Shown: positions 9,580 through 20,640, counted from the stretch's first letter. The stretch is DNA of 64,000 bases from Bursaphelenchus xylophilus (GCA_904066235.2 CAJFCV020000006.1:4402001-4466000), one strand, 5' to 3'. Made by a program: numbers and translations. The notes: generated by a model from the sequence alone, not told the origin.

Positions 9580-12197
9580 TTATTGCCATGACTTGTTCAT
9601 CATCTTGAAGTGGTCGATGTTTTCTTCGCGTTTCACGACGTCCGCTTTCAGCATGCCTTCGTCTGGTTCCACATATTTCTTGCGTAACAGACAGTTGATG
9701 TCATTTACAACCTCATTTCGCAAGGGTTTAAAGAAGGTTAAAAAGCATGTCATAGCTCCAATGGCGTACAGCTGGCCAATAATGTGCAGGACCTAAAATT
9801 TTTATAATATTTGAGGAAAAGGTTGATAAAGCCGTCGTATCTCACAAGGGAATGGTCCCAACGATCCGTGGGATCCGCAAATAAGACCTAGATATTCTGA
9901 AAGAGCAGGTAAAATTTAGTAGGAATCCGTTTTTTCTACTTGCCGAATAAGTCTGTGCGACGAGAAATATCGTCGAAAAGATCCGACCAAAAAATCGAAA
10001 GAGAGAAAAGACGAACCGAGAGGCCTTGGAAGACGTCACCAAATAGTCTAGTGGAAAAAGTTCCACGCACAAATCTTTTGGGGGAGGGAGGCCTTGGAGG
10101 TTCGAGTCCACCCGGAGCCGGACATCTCCGGATTTGAACCTACGTGTTCATTACTGTATTCTACAGGTTTTGTTTAACCTGTTTTACAAGGTTTTTTGCA
10201 TCCGAAGGCGTGGCAATCACTGGTCATTACCTCTTTTTATGATGCCGCCAGGTCCGAAGTTCCAAAGAAGACAAATTTATGCAAATTTATATCTTCCGGG
10301 CAGAATTTGACAAAAATAATTTGGGCATTTGTTAAACATATGTTCACGGCCATTTTAAACCAAAAAACTCAAAATCGATTTTTTCGGAAATATTCACGCG
10401 GTCTACTACACGCTCACGCAAGGACCCAAAAATTCTCTTTTCAACTTTTCTTGCAAAATTTTATGAAAAGGTGAGATTTTGGCAACATCCTTTTTGGGAA
10501 ACCGAAAAAGATCTGCAAGATCCTATACAACCTTCCAGAATCGAGTAGAAGTGTCTGGAAAATACCACTATGTCGACATCGGGCTTATCAAAGATATTGC
10601 CGAAATGTCAACTTTTCTTAAAATTTTGCAACAAACCTTGCAAAACAGGTCAATAAACAAAAAACATTTTTTATGTAACTGTAGAACACAATAATGAACA
10701 CGTAGGTTCAAGCCGGACATATCCGCTCCGGGTGGACTCGAACCTACAAAGCCTCCCACCGCCAAAAGATTCATGCGTGGAACTTTTTCCACTAGACTAT
10801 TTGGTGACGCCTTCGAAGGCCTTTCGGTTCGTCTTTTCTCTCTTTCGATTTTTTGGTCGGATGTTTTCGACGATATTTCTCGTCGCACAGACTTATTCGG
10901 CAAGTAGAAAAAACGGATTCCTACTAAATTTTACCTGCTCTCAGTACCTACCATGAGGTGGGCATCGATGAGCACTCGGTTTCTCTCAATTTCCTCGTAT
11001 GTGTAAAAGTTGGAGTAGACGAAAATGGTGACATAGACGCCAGCAGTGGCCGTAAATAAATAAAACCCCATTGATGGCAACAAGGCTTTGATACACGAAA
11101 TGTTTTCCGAGTACTGATATCTAGTTGAGAGATTCATCTCTTCCATTTTGCCCAGCTGATAACGACAATAGCAGTAGATGTAAAGCAGAACCTAGAATTG
11201 GGGTTTGTTAATTTCAGTTACAGTTGGAGACCTGATCCAGTGGCAAAAAACGTACCATTTTACATCCGGGAAGTATCAAAAATGTGGTAAAATGCTTCCC
11301 TCTCCAAGTGAAAAAAATTTTGCGAGGCAAAGAGCGAGCCCTTCAAAACGACGTTTTTTCACTTGGACAGGGAAGCATTTTGCCACATTTTTGATGCTTG
11401 CCGGATGCAAAATGGTACGTTTTTTGCCGCTGGATCAGGTCCCCCACTGTAATTTTACAGCGCTCGTCTTTATATTCATAGACAAGACGAGAGTTAAGAG
11501 ACTTAAAAAAAATCTTTAATAAGAGCTTACCAAGGCCGATGCAACGGAGCAAATAAACGCTGACACAAATACCATCAGATACATAAACACGTGGAATTGA
11601 TCTAGCCGGCATCCAACGTACGCTTTGTTTAAATCCATACGCTCGCTAATGAAAATATCATAAATAATGGGGCATGTCGAGAATGTGAACGCTGTCAGCA
11701 ACTAAAGTAAATTCAATCCGATCATACGATGACTTTCGGAGCTTACAGTCTGCCCAGTGATCATCCATCCAATCTGCGCCCCTTTTTTCTCATAAGTCTT
11801 CCTCATTAAAGTGGCCACTGTCCGTTCCAAAGTAATTTGAACAATTAATGTTGCACAGCAACCAACTCCAACTTCTTCAATAAACCGAGGAATCAGACAT
11901 ATTATGTTGGCTTGATATGGCGCGAAAATTTCGGCTTCCATGACGAATGTCCAACCATAGGAGACGAATCTGGCAATGTTGATGATAGGGTAGACAACTG
12001 CGATGTTGCGCTGAAAATCATTGATTATCAGCCTGTCGATGTTGAGTTTTCCTTACCAAAATGAGTTTCAGATTTGGATGGATAAGGGAGGTTTGGCTGA
12101 GCTTTTTGTTAAAATAGAAGGACAAGATTAGCGTGTAGACCATCAGAATTTCTGTAACTATTGTGAAAAGTCGGTAGACTTCACCCGCAGTGGCCAT
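9580..12197 (-). CDS. Nematode 7-TM chemoreceptor, Sra superfamily (Sre-like), gene 1
   Basis: Five exons, right to left: 12197-12057, 12010-11747, 11701-11531, 11191-10952, 9792-9580, all phase 0, 342 residues. The product is a predicted seven-transmembrane G-protein-coupled chemosensory receptor. Family signs are LIHPNLKLIL after TM1, the TM3 signature LERTVATLMRKTYE (the ERxxAT...YE pattern of Sra/Sre receptors), CRLDQFHVFMYLM in the TM4-5 region, and NLSTRYQYSENI before TM6. A cytoplasmic tail of about 40 charged residues ends the protein. The ATG lies just after a TTTTTCAG acceptor. Intron 3 contains hairpin MITE copy 2, and intron 4 (1159 nt) contains a ~1 kb foldback element, yet every splice signal and frame is intact. 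Sre versus Srab assignment is uncertain. Confidence 0.88.
9896..10941. mobile_element. Foldback element with ~300 bp inverted arms carrying Pol III boxes
   Basis: Arm 1 (about 9896-10201) and arm 2 (about 10628-10941) are inverted copies, highly similar over the outer ~270 bp and weaker inside; about 425 bp of unrelated AT-rich DNA separates them. Each arm contains TAGTCTAGTGG (10044-10054 plus strand; 10789-10799 minus strand), matching the tRNA A box. About 45 nt on is GGTTCGAGTCC (10099-10109; 10734-10744), a perfect B box. A second B-box-like GGTTCAAATCC lies in the opposite orientation in arm 1. No transposase or reverse transcriptase is present. It could be a foldback/MITE that captured a tRNA-like promoter, or two tRNA-derived SINEs inserted head to head. 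It lies entirely in intron 4 of chemoreceptor gene 1. Confidence 0.8.
11221..11449. mobile_element. Hairpin MITE, copy 2
   Basis: 229 bp inverted-repeat element with CAGTTGG and CCCACTG ends flanked by TA, in intron 3 of chemoreceptor gene 1. It is shorter than its relatives because part of the central region is deleted on one side. The arms otherwise match copy 1 closely. Confidence 0.82.
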
Positions 12198-13004
12198 TAT
12201 TACCTGAAAAAGCGAGTAAAACACGATAAAATCAGCATTTTTTGGAGATAAATTCAACAAAAATCAATTGGAAATAAATTCAACAAAAATCTGAGGCCCG
12301 TTGCAACAAGTCTAAAATTATATTCCAAATCTTATATGACGGTAATTTGGCCACATTCTGAACTCTAATGATGCCACTCAATTCACCGAATATTCAACAT
12401 CCCACCGGTGGTTCTCCGACATTCTGAACATGCTGTTATTTGGAGCAAACTCTGAGAAAGACATTCAGGAATGTTGCGCGTCACTGTGTCATCCGCCTCT
12501 GGAGTGATTAGTTGGGTATTCAGAACACTGCCGCGATTTATTATATGCATTTTGGATCTAATTTTGTTGATGTTCATCTGTGAGGGCCGCCTAAAAATAT
12601 TGGGAAATAAGAAGGTTGTCGAAAGAAAGTGTTCGAGGAATTGGAGGGTGAGATTTTGATGACATAAAAAGTTATTATTTGTCTGAAAGTTTGGGTAAAA
12701 CTTCCGCATATTGGCCCACTCAAGAAAACAGAATTTTTCCGAGCTGCGCCCAGCCTTTGAAGTGACAGTTTCTGTTGATGGCGACAATTTTTTTTTCAAG
12801 TAGGTATTGATGATGATGGGAGATGAAATGTTACTAATCGTAAATAAAACAACATGGGGTATTGAGACTTCCATACCAGCAGTTATTGAGTCTCCAACGG
12901 ACAATTCCGTAGAATTAGCGTCTAAGCAGACGTCTAGATGAGGCAAAATTTATAATATTTTATCACCATCATATAAATATCTATTTACATTTAATTTTAT
13001 CAAA
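12198..13004. other. Intergenic spacer between chemoreceptor genes 1 and 2
   Basis: 807 bp. It holds the 187-codon open frame described separately and must include the promoter or trans-splice site for gene 1 (acceptor TTTTTCAG ending at 12204). No tRNA, repeat or other gene is recognised. Confidence 0.45.
12383..12946 (-). other. Unexplained 187-codon open frame between the chemoreceptor genes
   Basis: One uninterrupted frame of 187 codons on the same strand as both chemoreceptors, which is long for DNA this AT-rich. The N-terminal 50 residues include a hydrophobic stretch (SIPHVVLFTISNISSPIII) followed by KKK, resembling a membrane segment with a positive inside edge. The rest is polar, with scattered cysteines including CSEC near the end. 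Internal TTTCAG and TTTTTAG sites could make parts of it exons. I recognise no family. It may be a small gene, an exon of a decayed chemoreceptor, or chance. Confidence 0.3.
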
Positions 13005-15467
13005 TTACTGCCATGTTTTACTGAGTAATGTGAAGTAGTCAACATTTTCTGTTTTCCGGACGGCATCCGCCCTCTTTTCTGCATCCTCCGGTTCTATGAC
13101 CATTTTAGGGCACAAGGAGTGAAGATCGTGATAAACTTCAGCTCTGAGTGGTCGGAAGGACAACAGGAAGTAGGACATTGTCGCAATTGCATATAGTTGA
13201 GCAACCACATGGAGAATCTGAAAGAGAATTATTGGTAGAAATTTTATTTTTCAATATTTTGACTGTACAGTAGCGGACCTGATCCAGTGGCAAAAAACGT
13301 ATCATTTTACATCCCGGAAGTATCAAAAATGTGGCAAAATACCTCCACTTCCAAGTGAAAGACTCCGATTTCAAAAGCGTGCCGGCACTTTTTGTGAGGG
13401 AAAGGGCGCGCCCTTCAAAACGAAGATTTTTCACCTGGAGAGGGAAGCATTTTGCCACATTTTTAATGCTTCCCTGATGCAAAAAGGTACGTTTTTCGTA
13501 ACTGAATCCGGCCCTCTACTGTACTATTCTTCTGATGCTGTAATTCGCTCGTCTTCACTTACCTGTATATACGCTTCGACCACCATTCGATGCGCTCTCA
13601 TCTCTTCATCTTTCCAATATCGCAAGTATACCACTATTGTCACGTATACTCCAAATGACGCAGTGATTACATAGAATAGCATTGATGGCAATAAAGCCTT
13701 GATGGACTCGATGTTCTCTGTGTATTGATATCTGGTCGACAATTTCATCTCCCGCATCTGCACTAATTGCCTCTTACAGTAGAGATAGACGAGTGTGAGG
13801 GTCTAGAAAAGGAAAGGAAGTGGCAACAATTGGATTATAAAAATATTAAAGTGCTATGTTGAAAGATTATATCTTGAGAGAGCTAATTTTAAAGGGCCGT
13901 TCTGTGAACTCAAATACGTACTCGACGTATACTTTGTTCGTAGTAATAAAAAAGAATTTCGACATTTCAACACAACTCTCGTTGAACAGTGCCCTCTCTG
14001 TCTGGCAATAAACTTACCACGAACGACATTACCGAACAGCCAAACGCACAAACGAAGATCATCAGATACATGAACACATGGAATTGATCGAGTCGACAGC
14101 CAATGTACTTTTTCCGTAAATCAAACGCGCCACCGATGAAAATATCGTACACTATGGGTGCTATCGAGAATAGGACTGCTGACATAAACTGAAATTGAAA
14201 AAAAACATTATAATATAACACACTACGTTCACTTTATGGTATTTTTGTTGAAAAACGCTGCGTTTTTGGACATCTCTACCCGTTTGCCTAACAAGGGCTC
14301 GGCAAAACCTCGTCTTCTGGTTCTATCTTGAAACACATACCATTCGAAACAGCGAAGGCCAACGAAGACGTTCAAAACATGTAAGATGTTTTCAGACTCA
14401 ATTTTTACGTACTTTCCGTTAGCGGGATCCCTAGTAAAAACTTGAAAGCCTTCGAAAGTTTCAACCACCCAAGATGAATAATAGCAGCTAATAAAAGTCG
14501 CTTCTAGACCAGTGTTTTACGTTCTTTCAAATGGTATACAATATATATATGTTTCAAGAAAAAAAACAGGCAACGAGTTTTTCCCTAGCCTTTGTAAGTT
14601 TCGGCAAACGGATTAGAAATCGTGTCTTGAAGGAAAAAACCCCAGTTGTGTCAAGTTTTACCTGTCAAGTCCAGCTTGAGATCGACCTCTTCTGTTAGTG
14701 CCGTTTGGAAAAGTCTCCAGAAATTTTGAAATTTGAAATTGCTTGCAACATTCTTCATTTGATCTCAAAAGTTTCCGATTGCCCTACCGTAAATCCACAC
14801 TGCAGTGGCGACCGAAAAACAGGATCTCTAAACTTGTATTTATGCCTTTTTGCACCATTAATTGCCTCAAGCGCATTCCCAAAAGTCCCATTACCTCATT
14901 GACAGTATGCAAACACTTTGTTCCGGTTTTATTTAATTGCCTACTCTTATGTGAAAGATGTAGTAAACACACGTTTTCGTAAAAATAACTCACCGTTTGG
15001 CCCGTTATCATCCAGCCAAGTTTAACACCGTGACGCTCATAAGTTTTTCGTTTTAATGTGGCAATTGTCCTTTCAATTGTGATCTGAGAAATCAACGTTG
15101 CACAACATCCGAGGCCGACTTCCTCAACGAAACGAGGCAACAGGCAGATGACATTGGCCTGGATGGGTGGTAATAATTCCTTGTCCATGATGATTGCCCA
15201 GCCATATGAAATAAACCTGGCGATGTTAATGATCGGGAAGATGATGCCGATATTACGCTAAAAATTAAAGTTAGTTGGCCATGAAAATTATGGAAATAGA
15301 AGTAAAAATAAGTTTTGCCAGCTCACCAAGATTATCTTGAGGTTTGGATGAATCAATGAGGTTTGGTTGAGCTTCCTGTTGAAATAGAATGACAAAAAGA
15401 GGACGTACAACATGAGCACTTGCGTGATCACCGTAAAAGTATGTACAACCGTTTCAGCATCTACCAT
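13005..15467 (-). CDS. Nematode 7-TM chemoreceptor, Sra superfamily (Sre-like), gene 2
   Basis: Five exons, right to left: 15467-15327, 15257-14994, 14188-14018, 13802-13563, 13217-13005, giving 342 residues. Exon lengths and phases are identical to gene 1, 3' of it on the plus map, and the same motifs recur: LIHPNLKIIL, IERTIATLKRKTYE in TM3, CRLDQFHVFMYLMIF, and KLSTRYQYTENI before TM6. It is thus the upstream member of a tandem duplicate pair. The proteins have diverged throughout, including loops and tail, so the duplication is not recent. The start ATG follows a TTTTTTTCAG acceptor by one base. Intron 2 is 805 nt and intron 4 contains hairpin MITE copy 3. Expression in sensory neurons is expected from the family but not shown here. 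Confidence 0.9.
13268..13521. mobile_element. Hairpin MITE, copy 3
   Basis: 254 bp inverted-repeat element, ends CAGTAGC and CTACTG flanked by TA, inside intron 4 of chemoreceptor gene 2. It carries the same CCTGATCCAGTGG and GGCGCGCCC blocks as copy 1. The corresponding intron of gene 1 lacks it, so it inserted after the gene duplication or was lost from gene 1. Confidence 0.83.
14189..14993 (-). other. Long intron 2 of chemoreceptor gene 2
   Basis: 805 nt intron, against a 45 nt intron at the same position in gene 1. It has a 79-codon frame on the minus strand (14229-14468) without recognisable features, and no palindrome or MITE that I can see. It may derive from an insertion that has lost its identity. 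Confidence 0.5.
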
Positions 15468-17405
15468 GCTGAAAAAAACTTTATTACTTTCCCTGCTTCT
15501 CATCGTTATGTGGCAAGGCACAATTGAGGCGGTGGATGAACATATGATATTGATTTAAAATTGCCAAAAAACGAGAAAGTTAACGCCTAAGTTCTAGGAC
15601 CCAACACAAGTAAAAGAATTTGTAAAAACTCTGTCGAATTGCGACTTCCGGCACAACCTTTTCGTAAATTAAACATTTAATTACATGTACCAATCGAATG
15701 TAACAAGTCTGCCTAATTCGCCATTAAAGAACAGTCAAGCAAATAAAGTCTGATTCAAAATAGGATGGTCAAAACAAGGTATTTAAATGCTCATTAAGTT
15801 TCTATTGAACGCGGAAATTGAAAGAGATGACTTTTTGAAAACATCGAAGGCGTGCGTGATGGACCCGGCGGAGGTTTTTGAAACATGTCGTTCTCTAATG
15901 TCCAAAAAAAGAACTGAAGGTAATTGGAGGTGGTGTAAACAAGCTTGGAACCGTAAGACTACAAAACTTGTCGAATGCAGCAAAAGTTAGTTGAATATAA
16001 AAGCATTAATACTCTCGAAAACAGCAATAAACTGAACTTTTTGTGGGCGTGAAAATGAGTTCATACGCAGAATATAACAGGAAAAGATTACTAATTGTAA
16101 GGGTAGCCTAGGATAACTGTGATCTATAGAGCGAGAATTTGCCGGCTTGGGACTTATAATATCCAACCAAACAATTTTTTCACCGACATCGCGTGTAAAA
16201 ATTGGAGCTATTGAAAAAAGTATTATCGCTGGGGGCAAAATTGTGGTCGCAGCGACAAAGGAATAGTACCAAACTGCACAGGGGAATTTGACCGAACTCT
16301 ATGGCTCGAGTTCGAGTCGTGTGTATAATTATCTAAAGATCAGGGAAATTCCTTTTCCCTCGAAATTAGCAAATTTCGTGTGAACGACTTGATTATTTGT
16401 GCAAATGGTGTATCCCATGCACAAAACAGCTCGTCATCACTGCTCGCAAGAATATAAAAAAATTTTCCGACTAGACTGAGCGCTTTTAATCACTGTTGTC
16501 ACACACCGAATTTTTGGAAAATAAGACCAAAATCTACATGCACCCAAGTAAGAAAATCTTGGTTCTTAATCTGTGCATCTATAATCTATGATGTTGCTTA
16601 ATTAAACAGCGAACCCAAGAACTAATAATATAAAAATACTTTGTCTTTGCGAGATAAATTAGATTGCAGTATCTGTGAATGTCGGTGTATTAACATGAGT
16701 TGAGATACAAAGACTGGAGTGGACCGCCCACGGAGCTGCAATTTCCGTGTTCATCTGGTACGAACGGCCTTTGACGACCTCTAAAAGACGGAAGTTTCTC
16801 GGTAAGCTCGCAATAATAATTGTGTGAAATTTACGTGATAAGAAAATCTGGAAAAAATCTGGGGGATATACGTCCCGCTTCTGACATACGGGGTTCCAAA
16901 TATTGAGTTTCTTATTTACTCGACTGGTGACTTATCGTATCTTCTAAAACGTATGTCAACGGCTACAATCCCAAGAGTAAACCTCAAGATTCACAAAATG
17001 TCCTCAGTTATTTGAGAATCACAAGATTCTCTGATTATTTTTGTTTCTCAGAAGGTGTCCAAGTAGCGGTTTTCCTCAGGGGACAAGCAACCCCCATTGT
17101 TTTTTTCCAGAACAAGCGTCATCTTCCAAAGTCCAAGGCAATAAGAGAAAGACAGACCTTGTAAAATTAGAAACGAATTGTAATTTTACAATGTCTGTAA
17201 ACTTTACCTAGCCTACAAACTATGCTAAGTTAAGCTTTCTTTTTCCATAAACGAAAACAAAAAGCCGATGAAAAATTACACTTTACCTTAACCTGCAAAA
17301 TGCCCTGTTTTTAAATATCTACGGTTACAAGTGTGTAAACTACAAATGTAAAGTGGAATTGTGATGGTAAATTGCCCTCAAAAGGTCTTATATGCGATGG
17401 ACCTA
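15468..17405. other. Intergenic DNA upstream of the chemoreceptor pair
   Basis: About 1.9 kb with no supported gene. A short minus-strand stretch near 16190-16238 encodes ILFSIAPIF, like VLFSIAPIV in chemoreceptor exon 3, and could be a relic of a third family member. Otherwise AT-rich and featureless. Confidence 0.4.
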
Positions 17406-17662
17406 CAGCGGGCGACCTGATCCAATGGCAAAAAACATATCATATTGCATCAGAGAAGGATCAAAAATGTGGCAAAATGTTTCCATATCCAAGTGAAAAA
17501 ACATCGTTTTTGAAGGGCGCGCCATTTCCCTCACGAAAAGAGCGGGCGCGCTTTTGCAATTGGAGTTTTTTTCACTTGGAGAAGGAAGCATTTTGCCACA
17601 TTTTTTATACCTCCCGGATGCAAAATGGGACGCTTTTTGTCACTGGATCAGGTCCCTCACTG
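17406..17662. mobile_element. Hairpin MITE, copy 4
   Basis: 257 bp inverted-repeat element, ends CAGCGGG and CTCACTG with TA on both sides. It is the only copy here that is neither in an intron nor embedded in a larger palindrome. Arms and the central GGGCGCGCC block match the other three. Confidence 0.83.
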
Positions 17663-18023
17663 TAACTGTACTGGTTAATCAACGGTTAAAATATAAGATT
17701 GTTCGGTTACACATTACAAAAAATTTGTTGTAATAAAGAAACAAACGTATCGCAAGAATGTGCGTGTTTGTGGAGGGCTAACAAAGTGTGCAGTCCAACA
17801 TCCAGGGACAAGTTTACAGTTTAAATTTGAGGCTAACGAAACTCGGGAGGTTAAAAATACTGCTGCACTTACATTAAACTGTTTATGCAAGTGACTAACT
17901 CCAAAACTAATTTAAAATTAATGGAACGCAAGTACGAGTTAGCAGAATGTATAAATTGTTTACATTACCAACGAGAATTTTTGAAACAGTAATTGGTTTT
18001 CCGCCTTCTGAGTCAATTTCATT
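17663..18023 (+). other. Upstream region of the orphan secreted-protein gene
   Basis: 361 bp between MITE copy 4 and the 18024 start codon, presumably containing its promoter. No unambiguous TATA box or gene is seen. Confidence 0.4.
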
Positions 18024-18874
18024 ATGAAAAAACGTCTCTTCTTCAGCTTTTTCTCCAAAAGAGGTTTTCCGGCATTTCTCATTCTTTGCTTGATCCAGAG
18101 CGGTCGCTCAGAAAAACTTTGGCATAACTTCCAAATGTGCAAAAAGTACTCAGACCCGGAACAACTTTCCAGGGCTTATCCAAATCCATTGGCTGCTCTC
18201 TTTGCCGTGGAACGCGAGCAACGTCTTCGGGAAATGCAGGAACTCCTTTCCGTGGCCATACAATCGTCCAAGTACATTGAGGAAATTCCTGTCACCCCCA
18301 CAGCAGACGAGCCATGGACTCTGGCCGTTTTGAAGATTCAATATCTCCGCAGAGAACTCAAGGAAGTTGGATATTTGTACATCTACAAGTACGATGATTA
18401 TCCATCCAAAATCCGGGCCAAATTTGACGAGTATTTTGAGCGGTTGGACAAAGTTGGAACTCATCTGGCGGGGATTGTGGACTACCATTGGGTGCTGTTC
18501 AACTCGCTGATTAAGTCCTGCAACAGTGTCATTGAAATGCGTCCACGCTCTTCACTTCCAAGAGAGGATGACGATGAAATCATCCATCTGCGCTCCGAGA
18601 TCTCATGGCTTGTAGTAAGATTGCTGATAAATAATAGATGACTTCTCAGTCATTATTTGGTATACAGAGTATAAAAAAAGAGTATAACCGTTTTTATTTT
18701 TAGGTCGAACGCCGAGCCTGTGGTCTTATCACCAGTCCTTGGCTGAAACAACCCGAGACCTTTGTTCGAGCCATCGCGTTGCAGTTTTTCCAAAACTTTA
18801 AAAGATCTGTGAACCGGATTATGGAACTGAGAAGACGTCAACTTCACAATGCCCTCAACTTTGAAGCGGCTTGA
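18024..18874 (+). CDS. Orphan secreted helical protein
   Basis: Two exons, 18024-18614 and 18704-18874, give 253 residues. The N terminus is basic (MKKR) and followed by a hydrophobic run ending near residue 27 (AFLILCLIQSG), a likely signal peptide. The mature part is rich in Glu, Arg, Leu and Tyr, without long low-complexity tracts, and looks helical (for example FAVEREQRLREMQELLSVAI). Only a few cysteines are present, at wide spacing, so it is not a typical disulfide-knotted peptide. I recognise no family. Codon use and a clean phase-0 intron with a TTTTTAG acceptor support a real gene. A poly(A) signal AATAAA lies near 18905. It is tail-to-tail with the C2HC zinc-finger gene, 238 bp away. 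Confidence 0.8.
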
Positions 18875-19112
18875 ATTTTTAAGATATATGTACATATTGA
18901 AAAGAATAAACTTATTGCATTTATGGTTTTCCTTTAATTAAATTTTTGGGTTTAATTTTTGCTTGGAGAAGGAACAATCTCAATTCGACTGACGTTTTTG
19001 CGCTTTGAAAAGCAAGTTTGAAAAATGCAGGTAAATAGCCTTTGAGACCCTCAACTTTATAGCTCTCCAAAAATATGTCGGTAATTCAATTTTTATACAG
19101 AAAATGTTAAAA

Positions 19113-20101
19113 TTAAAAATAGAATTGAACCGTTGGCTCGAATCTTGCACATTGATGCTCAGGAGCGTCATCGAACATTTCGATCCGGCCACACTTCAGA
19201 CATCGAACCTTTCTTGCCTTCTCGGCACTTTTTGCGGCATACCAATCAATACGAGCCTCATCGAAGGTCCCATCGACACTTGGAATTCTCATCTTCTTGG
19301 GTGAGCGGACTTGGATGTAAGCGGGGATGTCGCGGCGATTGGTCCTCCATATGGCTTCACATTCAATTTCATGGTCAAGCAGAGGCTCGGATTCAATTCT
19401 CTCACCGCAAACAAAACAAATTCTGCCTTGTGATGGGATTGGAGGAAGTTCGCTAGGGACTGAAAAGGAGAACATGGAGGTTAGGGCAAATAGATGTCAA
19501 GAGCTTCAATTTATGTAAAAAAACTGATCTCAAGGTAAGACCAGCTGATTTTTTTATGTTTTGAAAAATTATTTCGCCTTGGACTAGTTTCCATTGCCAA
19601 AATTTTTTGATCCAGGCTTTCTAAGAACTGGTATGCATCTTATGGCCTGCAGATTTTGCGAAAAAAATTTCTAGTTTCATCTTTGCATTCAAATTTTGGA
19701 ACCATTAAAAGAAGGCCAAGTCTCTAAGTTTACCTTCGTTTTTCCTTCTCGACTTGATAGTCATTGTGGAGGGTCTTTCGTCATTCGTAGCGTTTCGTAA
19801 CTTGGCAGGCGCCGATGCTGTGTTTCCCACGCTTTTACTCCGTCGTTTCGCTGGTGGAACTCTTTTGTTTTTGTTGTTCAGCTTTGTGGTCTGTTCCTTC
19901 AACTGGAATACGGTCAAATTTTAAGTTTTAAAAAAATAAAAATTGCAATAAAAATAAAAATTATGGCGCCTGGAAACTCACAATGGCCATTCTGTACGGA
20001 TTCTGTTTGCACTGAGGTTGATGGACGCCGATCGAAAATCTGGAGAACAGCCGGTCACAGAACGGGCAGGGCACCAAATGGGGCGGCATGATTTCGTGCA
20101 T
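19113..20101 (-). CDS. C2HC-type zinc finger protein with three fingers (ZNF474-like)
   Basis: Three exons, right to left: 20101-19982, 19902-19734, 19459-19113, giving 211 residues. Three zinc-binding motifs are visible: C12-C15-H27-C31, C111-C114-H126-C130 and C183-C186-H198-C200, the first two C-x2-C-x11-H-x3-C and the third with x1 before the last Cys. This spacing is that of the zf-C2HC family found in ZNF474 and ZC2HC1 proteins. The middle exon is basic and Lys/Arg/Ser-rich (KRVPPAKRRSKS), probably disordered. Function in the family is poorly known. The start is the first in-frame ATG after a TTTTAG acceptor at about 20126; an alternative ATG lies four codons later. No DNA-binding C2H2 array is present, so transcription-factor activity should not be assumed. 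Confidence 0.85.
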
Positions 20102-20640
20102 TGCTATGGAGATCGCGGAGAACACGTCTAAAAGTGTTGTTATTAGATATTCATGGGATCGTCTTCGGACAAAAGACCCAGTTACATTTGAATTTGGGAT
20201 GAGGCCGACCGTCGAGAAATATGGTAATGAAATCGGGGACATGTGAGTGCACTGCGGGCGGATTTTTGAAAGATTTTAGGGGTGTGACCTGTGACCGTAG
20301 CGTGGATTTTTTAAAACATTAAATCTAAGGGACTTCCCTCGATATGGATTGGAATATTTTTTGAAACTGTCCGATGACAAAGACGACAGTTTCAATGTTT
20401 AGAAACAAAAATGATTTAAAATTCTGAGGTGATGCCAGAAGGGTTTCTAAGAAGCTCGACAATTAAAGATTACAATATTCTAGTCACGTGGAAAAAATAT
20501 GTAGGGGTGTGCTCAAAGTGGGGACGCATGGATTTTTAGAAACCAAGGTATATAGAGAATTCAAAATTCTAATTTAACGAGCAGTATTTCAGGGTAACCT
20601 ATACTATTGGAATCTGTCAAAACTTGGGGTGATACAGTAG

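Noticed and set aside
10044..10110. Possible tRNA gene from A and B boxes
   Set aside because: The T stem has a central mismatch and I could not form an acceptor stem or a proper anticodon arm; treated as a tRNA-derived promoter within a repeat.
14229..14468. 79-codon minus frame in the long chemoreceptor intron
   Set aside because: No match to receptor exons and no flanking splice sites; intronic chance frame is the simplest view.
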